DNA from: Marinobacterium_D sp050908845 | GTDB lineage: Bacteria; Pseudomonadota; Gammaproteobacteria; Pseudomonadales; Balneatricaceae | Length of the DNA: 64,000 nt | NCBI RefSeq assembly: GCF_050908845.1 | Contig: NZ_CP194171.1 | Location: forward strand, 4,216,001 to 4,280,000 | Direction: 5' to 3' | Part shown: positions 35,307-42,712 of the stretch, piece by piece | Layout of the letters: each line of letters begins with the position of its first letter | How positions within the stretch are numbered: position 1 is the first letter of the stretch | Translations under genes and position numbers: made by a program | The notes under the pieces: generated by a model | What the model saw: only the letters and a program-made list of their open reading frames with translations | Databases searched by the model: none | What the model was told of the DNA's origin: nothing

Positions 35307-36338
35307 ATGGCAAACTTCGCATTCGGCCTGGGGGTCGGCACCAAATCCAGCGCCGGCGAGTGGCTTGAGGTTTACTACAACGCGCCGCTGCTGAACGCCA
35401 GCGCCGAGCTCATCGACGCCGTATCCGGTGTTGTTGCCTACGAAGGCGGCAACGCGGCGATCGAACTGAACGCTGCTGATCTGAAAAAACTGGAAGGCGC
35501 TTTCCTGTCTGTCGGCGCTGAAGATCAGGCACTGGTCACCGAGGTCCTGGAAGGTTCCAAGCAGCCGCTGGTTCTGTGCATCCTGGCCAGCGACGAAGGC
35601 CCGAGCAGCACCGCCGAGGTTTACCTGAAGCTGGCCCTGCTCTCCAACCGCCTGGTCAAGCCGCACGGCCTGAACCTGACCGGCATGTTCGGCCTGCTGC
35701 CGAACGTGGCCTGGACCAACGAAGGCGCCGTATCCCTGGAAGACCTGCCGCGTCGTCAGCTGGCTGCGCGTGCCCAGGGCAAGGTGCTCGACGTTCAGTC
35801 TGTGGACAAGTTCCCGAAAATGGCCAACTACGCGGTACCGGCCGGCATCCGTATCGGTGACACCTCGCGCATCCGTCTGGGCGCGCACGTGGGCGAAGGC
35901 ACCACTGTCATGCACGAAGGCTTCATCAACTTCAACGCCGGCACTCTGGGCGTGAGCATGGTTGAAGGCCGTATCTCTGCAGGCGTCGTCGTGGGCAACG
36001 GTTCCGACGTGGGTGGCGGCGCTTCCACCATGGGCACCCTGTCCGGCGGCAACAACGTGGTCATTTCAGTAGGCGAAAACTGCCTGCTGGGCGCCAACTC
36101 CGGTCTCGGTATCCCGCTGGGCGACCGCAGCACCGTGGAAGCGGGCCTGTACGTGACCGGTGGTTCCAAGGTCACCGTTCTGGACGACCAGAACAACGAT
36201 GTGGAAGTGGTCAAGGCCGCTGACCTGGCCGGCAAGCCGGACCTGCTGTTCCGCCGCAACTCCCAGAACGGTCGCATCGAGGTGAAAACCAACAAGAGCG
36301 CGATCGAACTGAATGAAGAGCTGCACAAGCACAACTAA
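35307..36338 (+). CDS. dapD: Tetrahydrodipicolinate N-succinyltransferase (long form)
   Basis: A 343-residue left-handed beta-helix enzyme that succinylates tetrahydrodipicolinate. It is the long DapD type (about 340 residues) found in Pseudomonas and allies, not the 274-residue E. coli type. The hexapeptide repeats run from about 185 to 285 (IRIGDTSRIRLGAHVGEGTTVMHEGFINFNAG, VVVGNGSDVGGGASTMG). Codon use is strongly biased to optimal codons, hinting at high expression. A strong hairpin follows 10 bases after the stop. Confidence 0.95.
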   Translation: MANFAFGLGVGTKSSAGEWLEVYYNAPLLNASAELIDAVSGVVAYEGGNAAIELNAADLKKLEGAFLSVGAEDQALVTEVLEGSKQPLVLCILASDEGPSSTAEVYLKLALLSNRLVKPHGLNLTGMFGLLPNVAWTNEGAVSLEDLPRRQLAARAQGKVLDVQSVDKFPKMANYAVPAGIRIGDTSRIRLGAHVGEGTTVMHEGFINFNAGTLGVSMVEGRISAGVVVGNGSDVGGGASTMGTLSGGNNVVISVGENCLLGANSGLGIPLGDRSTVEAGLYVTGGSKVTVLDDQNNDVEVVKAADLAGKPDLLFRRNSQNGRIEVKTNKSAIELNEELHKHN

Positions 36339-36347
36339 TCAGAAACG

Positions 36348-36391
36348 GCCCGAAAGCTGCTGCGTTTGTAGCACTTTCGGGCTGCTTTTTT
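36348..36391 (+). terminator. Strong terminator between dapD and dapE
   Basis: GCCCGAAAG and CTTTCGGGC form nine pairs with inner TGCT/AGCA pairs, followed by TGC then six T. It is a textbook rho-independent terminator, yet the next gene of the same pathway starts 11 bases later. It would reduce read-through into dapE. Confidence 0.85.
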
Positions 36392-36401
36392 GGAGCCCGT
36401 T

Positions 36402-37544
36402 ATGTCCCCCCGCTCAGAAACACTGGAACTCACCTGCGACCTGATCAGCCGTCCTTCGGTCACCCCCGAAGACGCCGGCTGTCAGGAACTGCTGATCGGC
36501 CGTCTGCAAAAGCTCGGATTCAAGATCGAGCGCCTGCCGTTCGAAGAGGTGACCAACTTCTGGGCGCGACGCGGCACCGAAGGGCCCCTGTTCTGCTTTG
36601 CAGGCCACACCGATGTGGTCCCCTCCGGCCCGGCCGAGCAGTGGACCCATCCGCCTTTTGAGCCCACGGAAGAGGAGGGTTACCTCTACGGCCGTGGTGC
36701 TGCGGACATGAAAGGCAGCATCGCTGCCTTTATGACCGCGCTGGAGCGCTTCATCGCCAACCATCCCGAGCATGAAGGCTCAATCTCGCTGTTGATCACC
36801 TCCGACGAGGAAGGCCCGTTCGTCAATGGCACCACCCGCGTTATCGACCATCTTGAAGCGCGTAACGAGAAGATCGACTGGTGCATCGTCGGCGAGCCGT
36901 CCAGCACCGAGAAGGTCGGCGACGTGATCAAGAACGGTCGTCGCGGCTCACTCAGTGGCACCCTGAAGGTACGCGGTATTCAGGGCCACGTGGCCTACCC
37001 GCACCTGGTCCGCAACCCGATTCACGAGGCGGCACCGGCCCTGGCCGAGCTGTCATCGACGCTCTGGGACGAGGGTAACGACTTCTTCCCGCCCACCAGT
37101 TTCCAGATCTCCAACATCCACGCCGGTACCGGCGCCACCAACGTGGTCCCGGGCGAGGTGGAAGTGGCGTTTAACTTCCGTTTCTCCACCGAGACCACCG
37201 CGGATGAGCTCAAGCAGCGCGTCTGCGAGATTCTGACCCGCCACGGCCTGGACTGGGATATCGACTGGATTCTCTCCGGCAACCCCTTCCTGACCTCCGC
37301 AGGATCACTGGTGGACGCCAGCCGCGAATCGATTCGCGCCGTCACCGGCAACGAGACCGAGCTGTCCACCTCCGGCGGTACCTCCGATGGCCGCTTTATC
37401 GCGCCCACCGGTGCCCAGGTGGTGGAGCTTGGACCGGTCAACGCCACCATCCACAAGATCGACGAGCGTGTGCGCATCGAAGATCTGGATATCCTGTCCA
37501 GCGTCTACGAAAACATCCTTGCCCGCCTGCTGGTGAAGAGCTGA
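36402..37544 (+). CDS. dapE: Succinyl-diaminopimelate desuccinylase
   Basis: A 380-residue zinc aminopeptidase-family enzyme that releases LL-diaminopimelate. Metal-binding motifs are AGHTDVVPSGP, GRGAADMKGSIAA and TSDEEGPFVNGT; VHNAT-like VNATIHKIDE lies near the C-terminus. GGAG is six bases before the ATG at 36402, which lies just after the dapD terminator, so the ribosome site is in the terminator tail. Length is normal for DapE. Confidence 0.95.
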   Translation: MSPRSETLELTCDLISRPSVTPEDAGCQELLIGRLQKLGFKIERLPFEEVTNFWARRGTEGPLFCFAGHTDVVPSGPAEQWTHPPFEPTEEEGYLYGRGAADMKGSIAAFMTALERFIANHPEHEGSISLLITSDEEGPFVNGTTRVIDHLEARNEKIDWCIVGEPSSTEKVGDVIKNGRRGSLSGTLKVRGIQGHVAYPHLVRNPIHEAAPALAELSSTLWDEGNDFFPPTSFQISNIHAGTGATNVVPGEVEVAFNFRFSTETTADELKQRVCEILTRHGLDWDIDWILSGNPFLTSAGSLVDASRESIRAVTGNETELSTSGGTSDGRFIAPTGAQVVELGPVNATIHKIDERVRIEDLDILSSVYENILARLLVKS

Positions 37545-37548
37545 GCCG

Positions 37549-38388
37549 ATGATCAAGCTGAGCTGTCCGGTATGCCAGGCACCACTGACTCTCGCCAACG
37601 AAGACCGTCAGCTGCGCTGCGACGCCGGTCATAACTTTGACCGCGCCCGCCAGGGTTACTGGAACCTGCTGCTGCCGCAGCGCAAGAAGTCAAAGAACCC
37701 GGGTGACAGCGGCGAAATGATCCAGGCACGCCGCCGCTTTCTTGATGCCGGTTACTACTGGCTGATTGCCGAGCGCCTGACCCAGCTTCTGGTCGAGCAG
37801 CTTGAAGGTGTCGCCAACCCCAACCTGCTCGACCTGGGCTGCGGCGAGGGCTACTACACCACGCAGATCGAGGAAGCGCTGGAGGCTGCCGGACTGGAGG
37901 CCAATATCGCCGGCCTGGATATCTCCCGGGACGCCGTACGCAGCGCCTGTCAGCGCAGCAAAAACATCGATTGGCTGGTCGCCACCGGCGCCGATATGCC
38001 CCTGCCGGAGGCCAGCCTGGATGCGCTGACCCTGATGTTCAGCCGGGTGATGCCGGAGCCGATGGCAAAGGTGATCCGTCCCGGCGGACTGCTGCTGGTT
38101 GTCTGGCCCGGCCCCGACCACCTGATCGAGCTGCGCGAGCTGATCTACGACGAGGTGCGTCGCCGCGAATTCGACCCCGGTGCCGATCTGGAACCGCTGT
38201 TCGAACCGGTCCGCACAGAAACGCTCAAGTTCGATTTTGAAGTCGGCGGCAGCGAAGCGCTGACCGACCTGCTGGAGATGACACCTCACGGCCACCGCAT
38301 TCGCAGTGAAACCCGCGATCGAATCCTCACCCGCGAAAGCCTGGGCTGCCATGCCGACATCCGCTTCGGCCTGTACCGGCGCCAATAA
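37549..38388 (+). CDS. rlmA: 23S rRNA (guanine-N1)-methyltransferase RlmA-type
   Basis: A 279-residue SAM-dependent methyltransferase. The N-terminus carries a zinc ribbon (CPVCQAPL...CDAGHNFDRARQGYWNLL) that is characteristic of RlmA. Motif I is LLDLGCGEGYYT, and the catalytic domain continues with FSRVMPEP and GGLLLVVWPGPDHLIELRE. RlmA methylates G745 of 23S rRNA. It starts four bases after dapE. Confidence 0.92.
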   Translation: MIKLSCPVCQAPLTLANEDRQLRCDAGHNFDRARQGYWNLLLPQRKKSKNPGDSGEMIQARRRFLDAGYYWLIAERLTQLLVEQLEGVANPNLLDLGCGEGYYTTQIEEALEAAGLEANIAGLDISRDAVRSACQRSKNIDWLVATGADMPLPEASLDALTLMFSRVMPEPMAKVIRPGGLLLVVWPGPDHLIELRELIYDEVRRREFDPGADLEPLFEPVRTETLKFDFEVGGSEALTDLLEMTPHGHRIRSETRDRILTRESLGCHADIRFGLYRRQ

Positions 38389-38448
38389 CACCGCCGCTCA
38401 TTGATCCCGGCCCGGGCAGCAGGCTATAACGGAAGCTTGGAGGTCTTG

Positions 38449-38712
38449 ATGCGCATCAGAGAGTGGCTGCACAAACGCGCCAACAGTCCGAGAGAAAATT
38501 TCTCCCTGCTGCTGAGCGGCTTTACGCTGTTTGCCCTGGGGCTTGGCCTGATCGGCGCCGGACAGTACCTGATGCCGCCCGGCATCAGCGCCGAACTGGC
38601 CGCGCTGCTTGGCTTGATCCTGATCGGTGCCGGCATCATACTCGCTGCGACAGGCTACCTCAGCCTGAGCGTACTCCGAATCCTCAGTTTCCTGGACAGC
38701 AAAGATGAGTGA
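38449..38712 (+). CDS. Hypothetical two-helix membrane protein (87 aa)
   Basis: An 87-residue protein with two hydrophobic helices (about 19-41, FSLLLSGFTLFALGLGLIGAGQYL, and 48-73, AELAALLGLILIGAGIILAATGYL) and a basic N-terminus. Not recognised. GGAGG is five bases upstream of the ATG. It overlaps the next gene by eight bases. Confidence 0.65.
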   Translation: MRIREWLHKRANSPRENFSLLLSGFTLFALGLGLIGAGQYLMPPGISAELAALLGLILIGAGIILAATGYLSLSVLRILSFLDSKDE

Positions 38713-39091
38713 ACAGCGTCACCCCGATATCGAGGTCTACATCAAGAACCGGCAGTTGGAGGAGATTCTGCACTGGCTGGGCGAACGCTGCGACGAGGTT
38801 AAGCCCGTTAACAGCGTCGGCGGCACCCACGCTCTCGAGATCGTCATCGACCGCTGCCCGGTACCGGTCATGATTCATGAAAAAGCGGTGGGCAAAGCCT
38901 GGATCAGCATCTGGTTCCGCTCCGAGCAGACCCCCTGGGCCAAGGACCTGGACTGCGCTCATGAAATTGCCAACGCCCTGGATACCCAGGTACGCTGCAT
39001 CGCCTCGGGCTGGTCGGAGGGTGACGATCCCGACGAGTGGTGGCGTATCGAAAACGGCAACGCCGAGAAGATTCAGTGGCAGACAAGCTGA
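38705..39091 (+). CDS. Conserved hypothetical protein (128 aa)
   Basis: A 128-residue soluble protein (PDIEVYIKNRQLEEILHWLGERC, VMIHEKAVGKAWISIWFRSEQTPWAKDLDCAHEIANALD). It looks like a small globular protein with alternating strands and helices and has several Trp. I do not know its function. It overlaps both neighbours (8 and 16 bases), so all three are translationally coupled. Confidence 0.65.
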   Translation: MSEQRHPDIEVYIKNRQLEEILHWLGERCDEVKPVNSVGGTHALEIVIDRCPVPVMIHEKAVGKAWISIWFRSEQTPWAKDLDCAHEIANALDTQVRCIASGWSEGDDPDEWWRIENGNAEKIQWQTS

Positions 39092-40074
39092 GCCCCTCTT
39101 TCCTGGCGCTCAAACCGCTGCACGCCCTGCTGCTGGACGGCCAGGGCGGCGCCCGGGAAATGAGTCCCGAACAGATCAACACCTGGCAGCCGGATCAGGG
39201 CCTGGCCTGGCTGCACCTGGACTACACCGACGCCGAGCAGGCACAGTGGCTGCGTGATCAGGCGAATCTCAACGAACTGGTCTGCGATGCCCTGCTGACA
39301 GAGAACACCCGCCCCCGCGCCACGGCCGTGGACGGCGGTCTGCTGATCGCCCTGCGCGGAGTCAACCTGAACCCCGGCGCCGACCCTGAAGATATGGTGT
39401 CTATACGTCTTTTCGTCACGCCGGAGCGGATCATCTCCACCCGCAAGCGCCGCCTCATGTCGGTCTCGGGCCTGGTCGAGGAGTGCCGCAACGGGGAGGG
39501 GCCGATCGACAGTGCCGACCTGCTGGTGCGGCTCAGTGAGCGGCTGGTGGAGCGGATGGGCGATGTGGTCGAGGATATCGAGGAGCAGCTCTCCTCCCTG
39601 GAGCTGGAGCTGCTGGAAGACGCCAACCCGACAAAACTGCGCCAGTCACTGACCGCCCTGAGACGCCAGACCATTACCCTGAGACGCTACTTCGGCCCCC
39701 AGCGTGACGCCTTCAGCCAGCTGCTGAATGACCGGGCCGCCTGGCTATCGAACGACAGCCGCCTCGAACTGCGTGAAATCAGCGACCGCCTGCTGCGCCA
39801 TATCGAAGACCTGGACATGATCCGCGAACGCGCCGCCATGGCCCAGGATACCCTGGTCAGCCAGCAGTCCGATCAGCTTAACCAGCGCATGTACCTGCTC
39901 TCATTGATCGCCGCCGTGTTCCTGCCGCTGGGCTTTCTGACCGGCCTGCTCGGTATCAATGTGGGCGGAATTCCCGGCTCGGACAATCCCTACGCCTTCG
40001 GGATTTTCATGCTGATACTGACCCTGCTGGTCGCGCTTCAGGTCTGGTATTTCAGGCGTCAACGCTGGTTCTGA
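39076..40074 (+). CDS. ZntB-type zinc/magnesium transporter (CorA family)
   Basis: A 332-residue CorA-family membrane protein. The large cytoplasmic part is followed by two membrane helices near the C-terminus, joined by the conserved GIN motif in LTGLLGINVGGIPGSDNPYAF. GINVGGIPG is the ZntB form of the CorA GMN motif; ZntB transports zinc. I use GTG at 39076; the next in-frame ATG would cut the conserved region. The first part overlaps the preceding gene. Confidence 0.88.
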   Translation: MADKLSPSFLALKPLHALLLDGQGGAREMSPEQINTWQPDQGLAWLHLDYTDAEQAQWLRDQANLNELVCDALLTENTRPRATAVDGGLLIALRGVNLNPGADPEDMVSIRLFVTPERIISTRKRRLMSVSGLVEECRNGEGPIDSADLLVRLSERLVERMGDVVEDIEEQLSSLELELLEDANPTKLRQSLTALRRQTITLRRYFGPQRDAFSQLLNDRAAWLSNDSRLELREISDRLLRHIEDLDMIRERAAMAQDTLVSQQSDQLNQRMYLLSLIAAVFLPLGFLTGLLGINVGGIPGSDNPYAFGIFMLILTLLVALQVWYFRRQRWF

Positions 40075-40985
40075 GGCTCGGCCGTTTCCACCGCAGCGTC
40101 CTCAGAGCCACCGCGCTGCTGGTAGATTACCGCGCAGATAATCATCGCCAGGCCGATGAACGTGGCCGGAGCGATCGGCTCGTTGAGGAAGTAGCGGATA
40201 AACACCAGCGACAGGAAGGGTGACAGGAAGATCAGGTTGCTGACCCGGCTCACATGCACCGCTGAGCGCATGGCGCCGAGCCAGAGCATAAAGGTCACTC
40301 CCATCTCGAACAGCCCCACGTAGGCCGCCCCTGCGAGCCCCTGCCAGGTCGGCGCGACCAGCTCGCCCTGCCAGGCCATCAACCCCCATACCAGCGGCGT
40401 ACCGACCAGGAAACAGGCCAGCAGCGAGGCTGTGGCCGGCGCTGTGGCGCGGGTATTCAGGATCCAGTACATGGCCCAGAACAGGGTGCTGACCATCGCC
40501 AGCACCACTCCCTCAATACTGTCGAAGTCCAGCGCCAGCAGATTTCCCCGGGTGGCAATGATCAGGGCGCCGAAGTAACCACCGGCCAGAGCGATCATAT
40601 CGCGGCGGCGCAGTGGCTGTTTCAGAAAGGGTACCGCCAGCAAAGACAGGGTCAGCGCCCAGGTGTAGTTGATCGTCTGCGCCTGCTGCGCCGGCAGCAG
40701 ATCATAGGCGCGAAACAGCACCAGGTAGTAGACCGCCGGGTTGATGACACCCAACAGGAGGGCAAACAGCGGCTGCTGGCGAAAAAAGTGACCGACTGCG
40801 CCCCACTGTTTCTGCCAGCTGACCGCGCCCATCAGAAACAGCGTGGAAAAAAGACTCGCCCAGGCCAGCAGTTGCAGGGGGCTTAACCACTCTAGCGCGA
40901 GTTTGAACGCCGTGGCGACGGTGGACCAGAGAAAAACAGCGAGGCCGCCAAGCAGCATCGCCCGGGATTGATTTTTGTCCGACAT
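40059..40985 (-). CDS. DMT-superfamily transporter (EamA-like)
   Basis: A 308-residue inner-membrane transporter with about ten hydrophobic helices in two EamA repeats (LLGGLAVFLWSTVATAFKLAL...; GLAGAAYVGLFEMGVTFMLWLGAMR). Family members export amino acids, metabolites or drugs; the substrate is unknown. It is convergent with the ZntB-type gene and overlaps its 3' end by 16 bases. Confidence 0.88.
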   Translation of the reverse strand: MSDKNQSRAMLLGGLAVFLWSTVATAFKLALEWLSPLQLLAWASLFSTLFLMGAVSWQKQWGAVGHFFRQQPLFALLLGVINPAVYYLVLFRAYDLLPAQQAQTINYTWALTLSLLAVPFLKQPLRRRDMIALAGGYFGALIIATRGNLLALDFDSIEGVVLAMVSTLFWAMYWILNTRATAPATASLLACFLVGTPLVWGLMAWQGELVAPTWQGLAGAAYVGLFEMGVTFMLWLGAMRSAVHVSRVSNLIFLSPFLSLVFIRYFLNEPIAPATFIGLAMIICAVIYQQRGGSEDAAVETAEPQNQR

Positions 40986-41024
40986 GAATAGCGCTCAGGG
41001 CAGAATAACAGGGGTAACACCAGC

Positions 41025-41459
41025 TCAGGCGCTGGTCGAAACAGACTGGCGCGACTGCGCAATGGTATCGAGCATCATACGGCCGCTGGCGGCGAGTGCA
41101 ACCTGGGCAAAACTGTCCACAGCCCGGCTTGCCTGTGCCGGCGTGTGCGCCCCGGTATCGACATGACTGACCAGGTAGGCGAACTCGCCTCGCTCATGCA
41201 GATTAACGGCGCGATTAAGCCGGCCGGCCACCTCGGGGGTATAGAACTCATTCGGGTCCGGGTAGCTGAGCCCGGGTTGCTCCAGTTCGAAACTGCCATC
41301 ACCCCGGACAGGCTGGCGCTGGGGGCTGTAGACCTCCTGATTGGAGGCGATCAGACTCAGCAGCATGGCGAACCGGGCACCATTGGAGGACTGCACCGCC
41401 TGCGGCAGATCCGCCGTGTAGGTCTCTATCCGTTGCTGTTGAATTGAATCCGTTTGCAT
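41025..41459 (-). CDS. Hypothetical protein (144 aa)
   Basis: A 144-residue soluble protein (DLPQAVQSSNGARFAMLLSLIASN, PDPNEFYTPEVAGRLNRAVNLHERGEFAYLVSHVDTG). Not recognised. Two ATG codons are adjacent; I use the second (41459), since GGGAG then lies at five bases. It precedes the DMT gene on the same strand and is divergent from greB. Confidence 0.6.
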   Translation of the reverse strand: MQTDSIQQQRIETYTADLPQAVQSSNGARFAMLLSLIASNQEVYSPQRQPVRGDGSFELEQPGLSYPDPNEFYTPEVAGRLNRAVNLHERGEFAYLVSHVDTGAHTPAQASRAVDSFAQVALAASGRMMLDTIAQSRQSVSTSA

Positions 41460-41537
41460 CATTACTCCCAAGCCGTCTTTCCTCTATCGGCCCGACAGCG
41501 TTATCCTTTAATTCTTTTATAAATTCAGGAAGTTGCA

Positions 41538-42038
41538 ATGTCCCGCTGGCGTCCGCCCGCGCCCCGTAGCGCGCCCTATATCACCCAGGAAGGCTACGAT
41601 CGCCTGAATGGCGAGCTGAAGTACCTGTGGAAGGAAAAACGCCCTGAGGTCACCCAGGCGGTCAAGGAAGCGGCCGCCCAGGGCGATCGCTCTGAGAACG
41701 CGGAATATATCTACGGCAAGAAACAGTTGCGCGAGATCGATCGCCGCATCCGCTACCTGTCCAAGCGCCTGGATAACATCAGCGTGGTCGATCGCGCCCC
41801 GGATGACCGCGGCACGGTGTTTTTCGGCGCCTGGGTAACGCTTGAGGATGAACAGGGTGAAACCCGGGAGCACCGCATCGTCGGTGCCGATGAGATCGGC
41901 GACAAACCCGGCTATATCAGCGTGGATGCGCCCCTGGCGCGGCAGATGCTGAAAAAACAGGTCGGTGATGAGATCTGGCTGAAAAAGCCGGACGGCAGCG
42001 AAGAGTGGTTTGAGATTACCGCGATCGATTACCGCTGA
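41538..42038 (+). CDS. greB: Transcription elongation factor GreB
   Basis: A 166-residue Gre factor that rescues backtracked RNA polymerase by stimulating transcript cleavage. The N-terminal coiled coil has the tip motif in AAAQGDRSENAEYIYGKKQLREIDRRI, with its acidic pair, and the C-terminal FKBP-like domain contains GDEIWLKKPDGSEEWFEI. The basic N-terminus (MSRWRPPAPRS) and the sequence GDRSENAEYIYGK indicate GreB rather than GreA. Confidence 0.95.
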   Translation: MSRWRPPAPRSAPYITQEGYDRLNGELKYLWKEKRPEVTQAVKEAAAQGDRSENAEYIYGKKQLREIDRRIRYLSKRLDNISVVDRAPDDRGTVFFGAWVTLEDEQGETREHRIVGADEIGDKPGYISVDAPLARQMLKKQVGDEIWLKKPDGSEEWFEITAIDYR

Positions 42039-42191
42039 ACGGGCAGACAAATAAACGCCGGGGGCAGAATCAACGCACAGGGAAGTCGCGGAGAGAAAAA
42101 GCCGGTGTTTCCTGCCTCGGTATCAAAGATCGAGCCAGTACATGAAAATAAATACAGGGAAAATCGAATTACAGGGGAAGGGAGAAGAAAG

Positions 42192-42267
42192 TGGTGGGTC
42201 GTATAGGATTCGAACCTATGACCAATTGGTTAAAAGCCAACTGCTCTACCAACTGAGCTAACGACCC
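42192..42267 (-). tRNA. tRNA-Lys (UUU anticodon), copy 1
   Basis: A 76-base tRNA gene including the encoded CCA. On the minus strand it starts GGGTCGTTAGC, carries CTTTTAA in the anticodon loop (anticodon TTT) and a GGTTCGAATCC T arm. It is the last of four tRNAs in one minus-strand group. Confidence 0.97.
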
Positions 42268-42285
42268 GCAGGAGTGAGTTGAGAG

Positions 42286-42361
42286 TGGTGGGTCGTATAG
42301 GATTCGAACCTATGACCAATTGGTTAAAAGCCAACTGCTCTACCAACTGAGCTAACGACCC
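42286..42361 (-). tRNA. tRNA-Lys (UUU anticodon), copy 2
   Basis: Identical over the tRNA to the copy 18 bases downstream, including CCA. Anticodon TTT. A tandem duplication. Confidence 0.97.
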
Positions 42362-42414
42362 GCTCAAACTCTTTCTACACTTTCCAACTCTTTACAGGGT
42401 AAAGAATCAGGGGT

Positions 42415-42490
42415 TGGCTCCTCGAGCTGGACTCGAACCAGCGACCAATAGATTAACAGTCTACTGCTCTACCAACTGAGCTATCGAGGA
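42415..42490 (-). tRNA. tRNA-Asn (GUU anticodon)
   Basis: A 76-base tRNA with encoded CCA. Minus-strand start TCCTCGATAGC; anticodon loop CTGTTAA with GTT; T arm GGTTCGAGTCC. Confidence 0.97.
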
Positions 42491-42529
42491 ATAACCCGTT
42501 ACCTATCTTTCGATAAGCACATCCTTAAA

Positions 42530-42617
42530 TGGCGGAGGGACAGGGATTCGAACCCTGGGAGCCTCGCGACTCGTCGGTTTTCAAGACCGGTGCTTTCGAC
42601 CACTCAGCCATCCCTCC
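42530..42617 (-). tRNA. tRNA-Ser (UGA anticodon)
   Basis: An 88-base class II tRNA with a long variable arm and encoded CCA. Minus-strand start GGAGGGATGGC; anticodon loop CTTGAAA with TGA. First gene of the tRNA operon. Confidence 0.97.
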
Positions 42618-42633
42618 GTAAGGATGGGCGCAA

Positions 42634-42661
42634 ATATTACCTTCTAAATTTTGAGTGTCAA
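42634..42661 (-). promoter_or_regulatory. Promoter of the tRNA operon
   Basis: On the minus strand a perfect TTGACA (42661-42656) is followed after 16 bases by TAATAT (42639-42634). The bases after it are GC-rich (TTGCGCCC), as in stringently controlled stable-RNA promoters. The first tRNA begins about 17 bases downstream. Confidence 0.65.
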
Positions 42662-42712
42662 CCGCTTATCTGAACTTTCTTTAACTCATTGTTTAAATTG
42701 ATCAAAGAGTGT

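Noticed and set aside
42192..42490. CRISPR-like repeat array
   Set aside because: The repeated units are tRNA genes with cloverleaf structure and encoded CCA, not short direct repeats with unique spacers.
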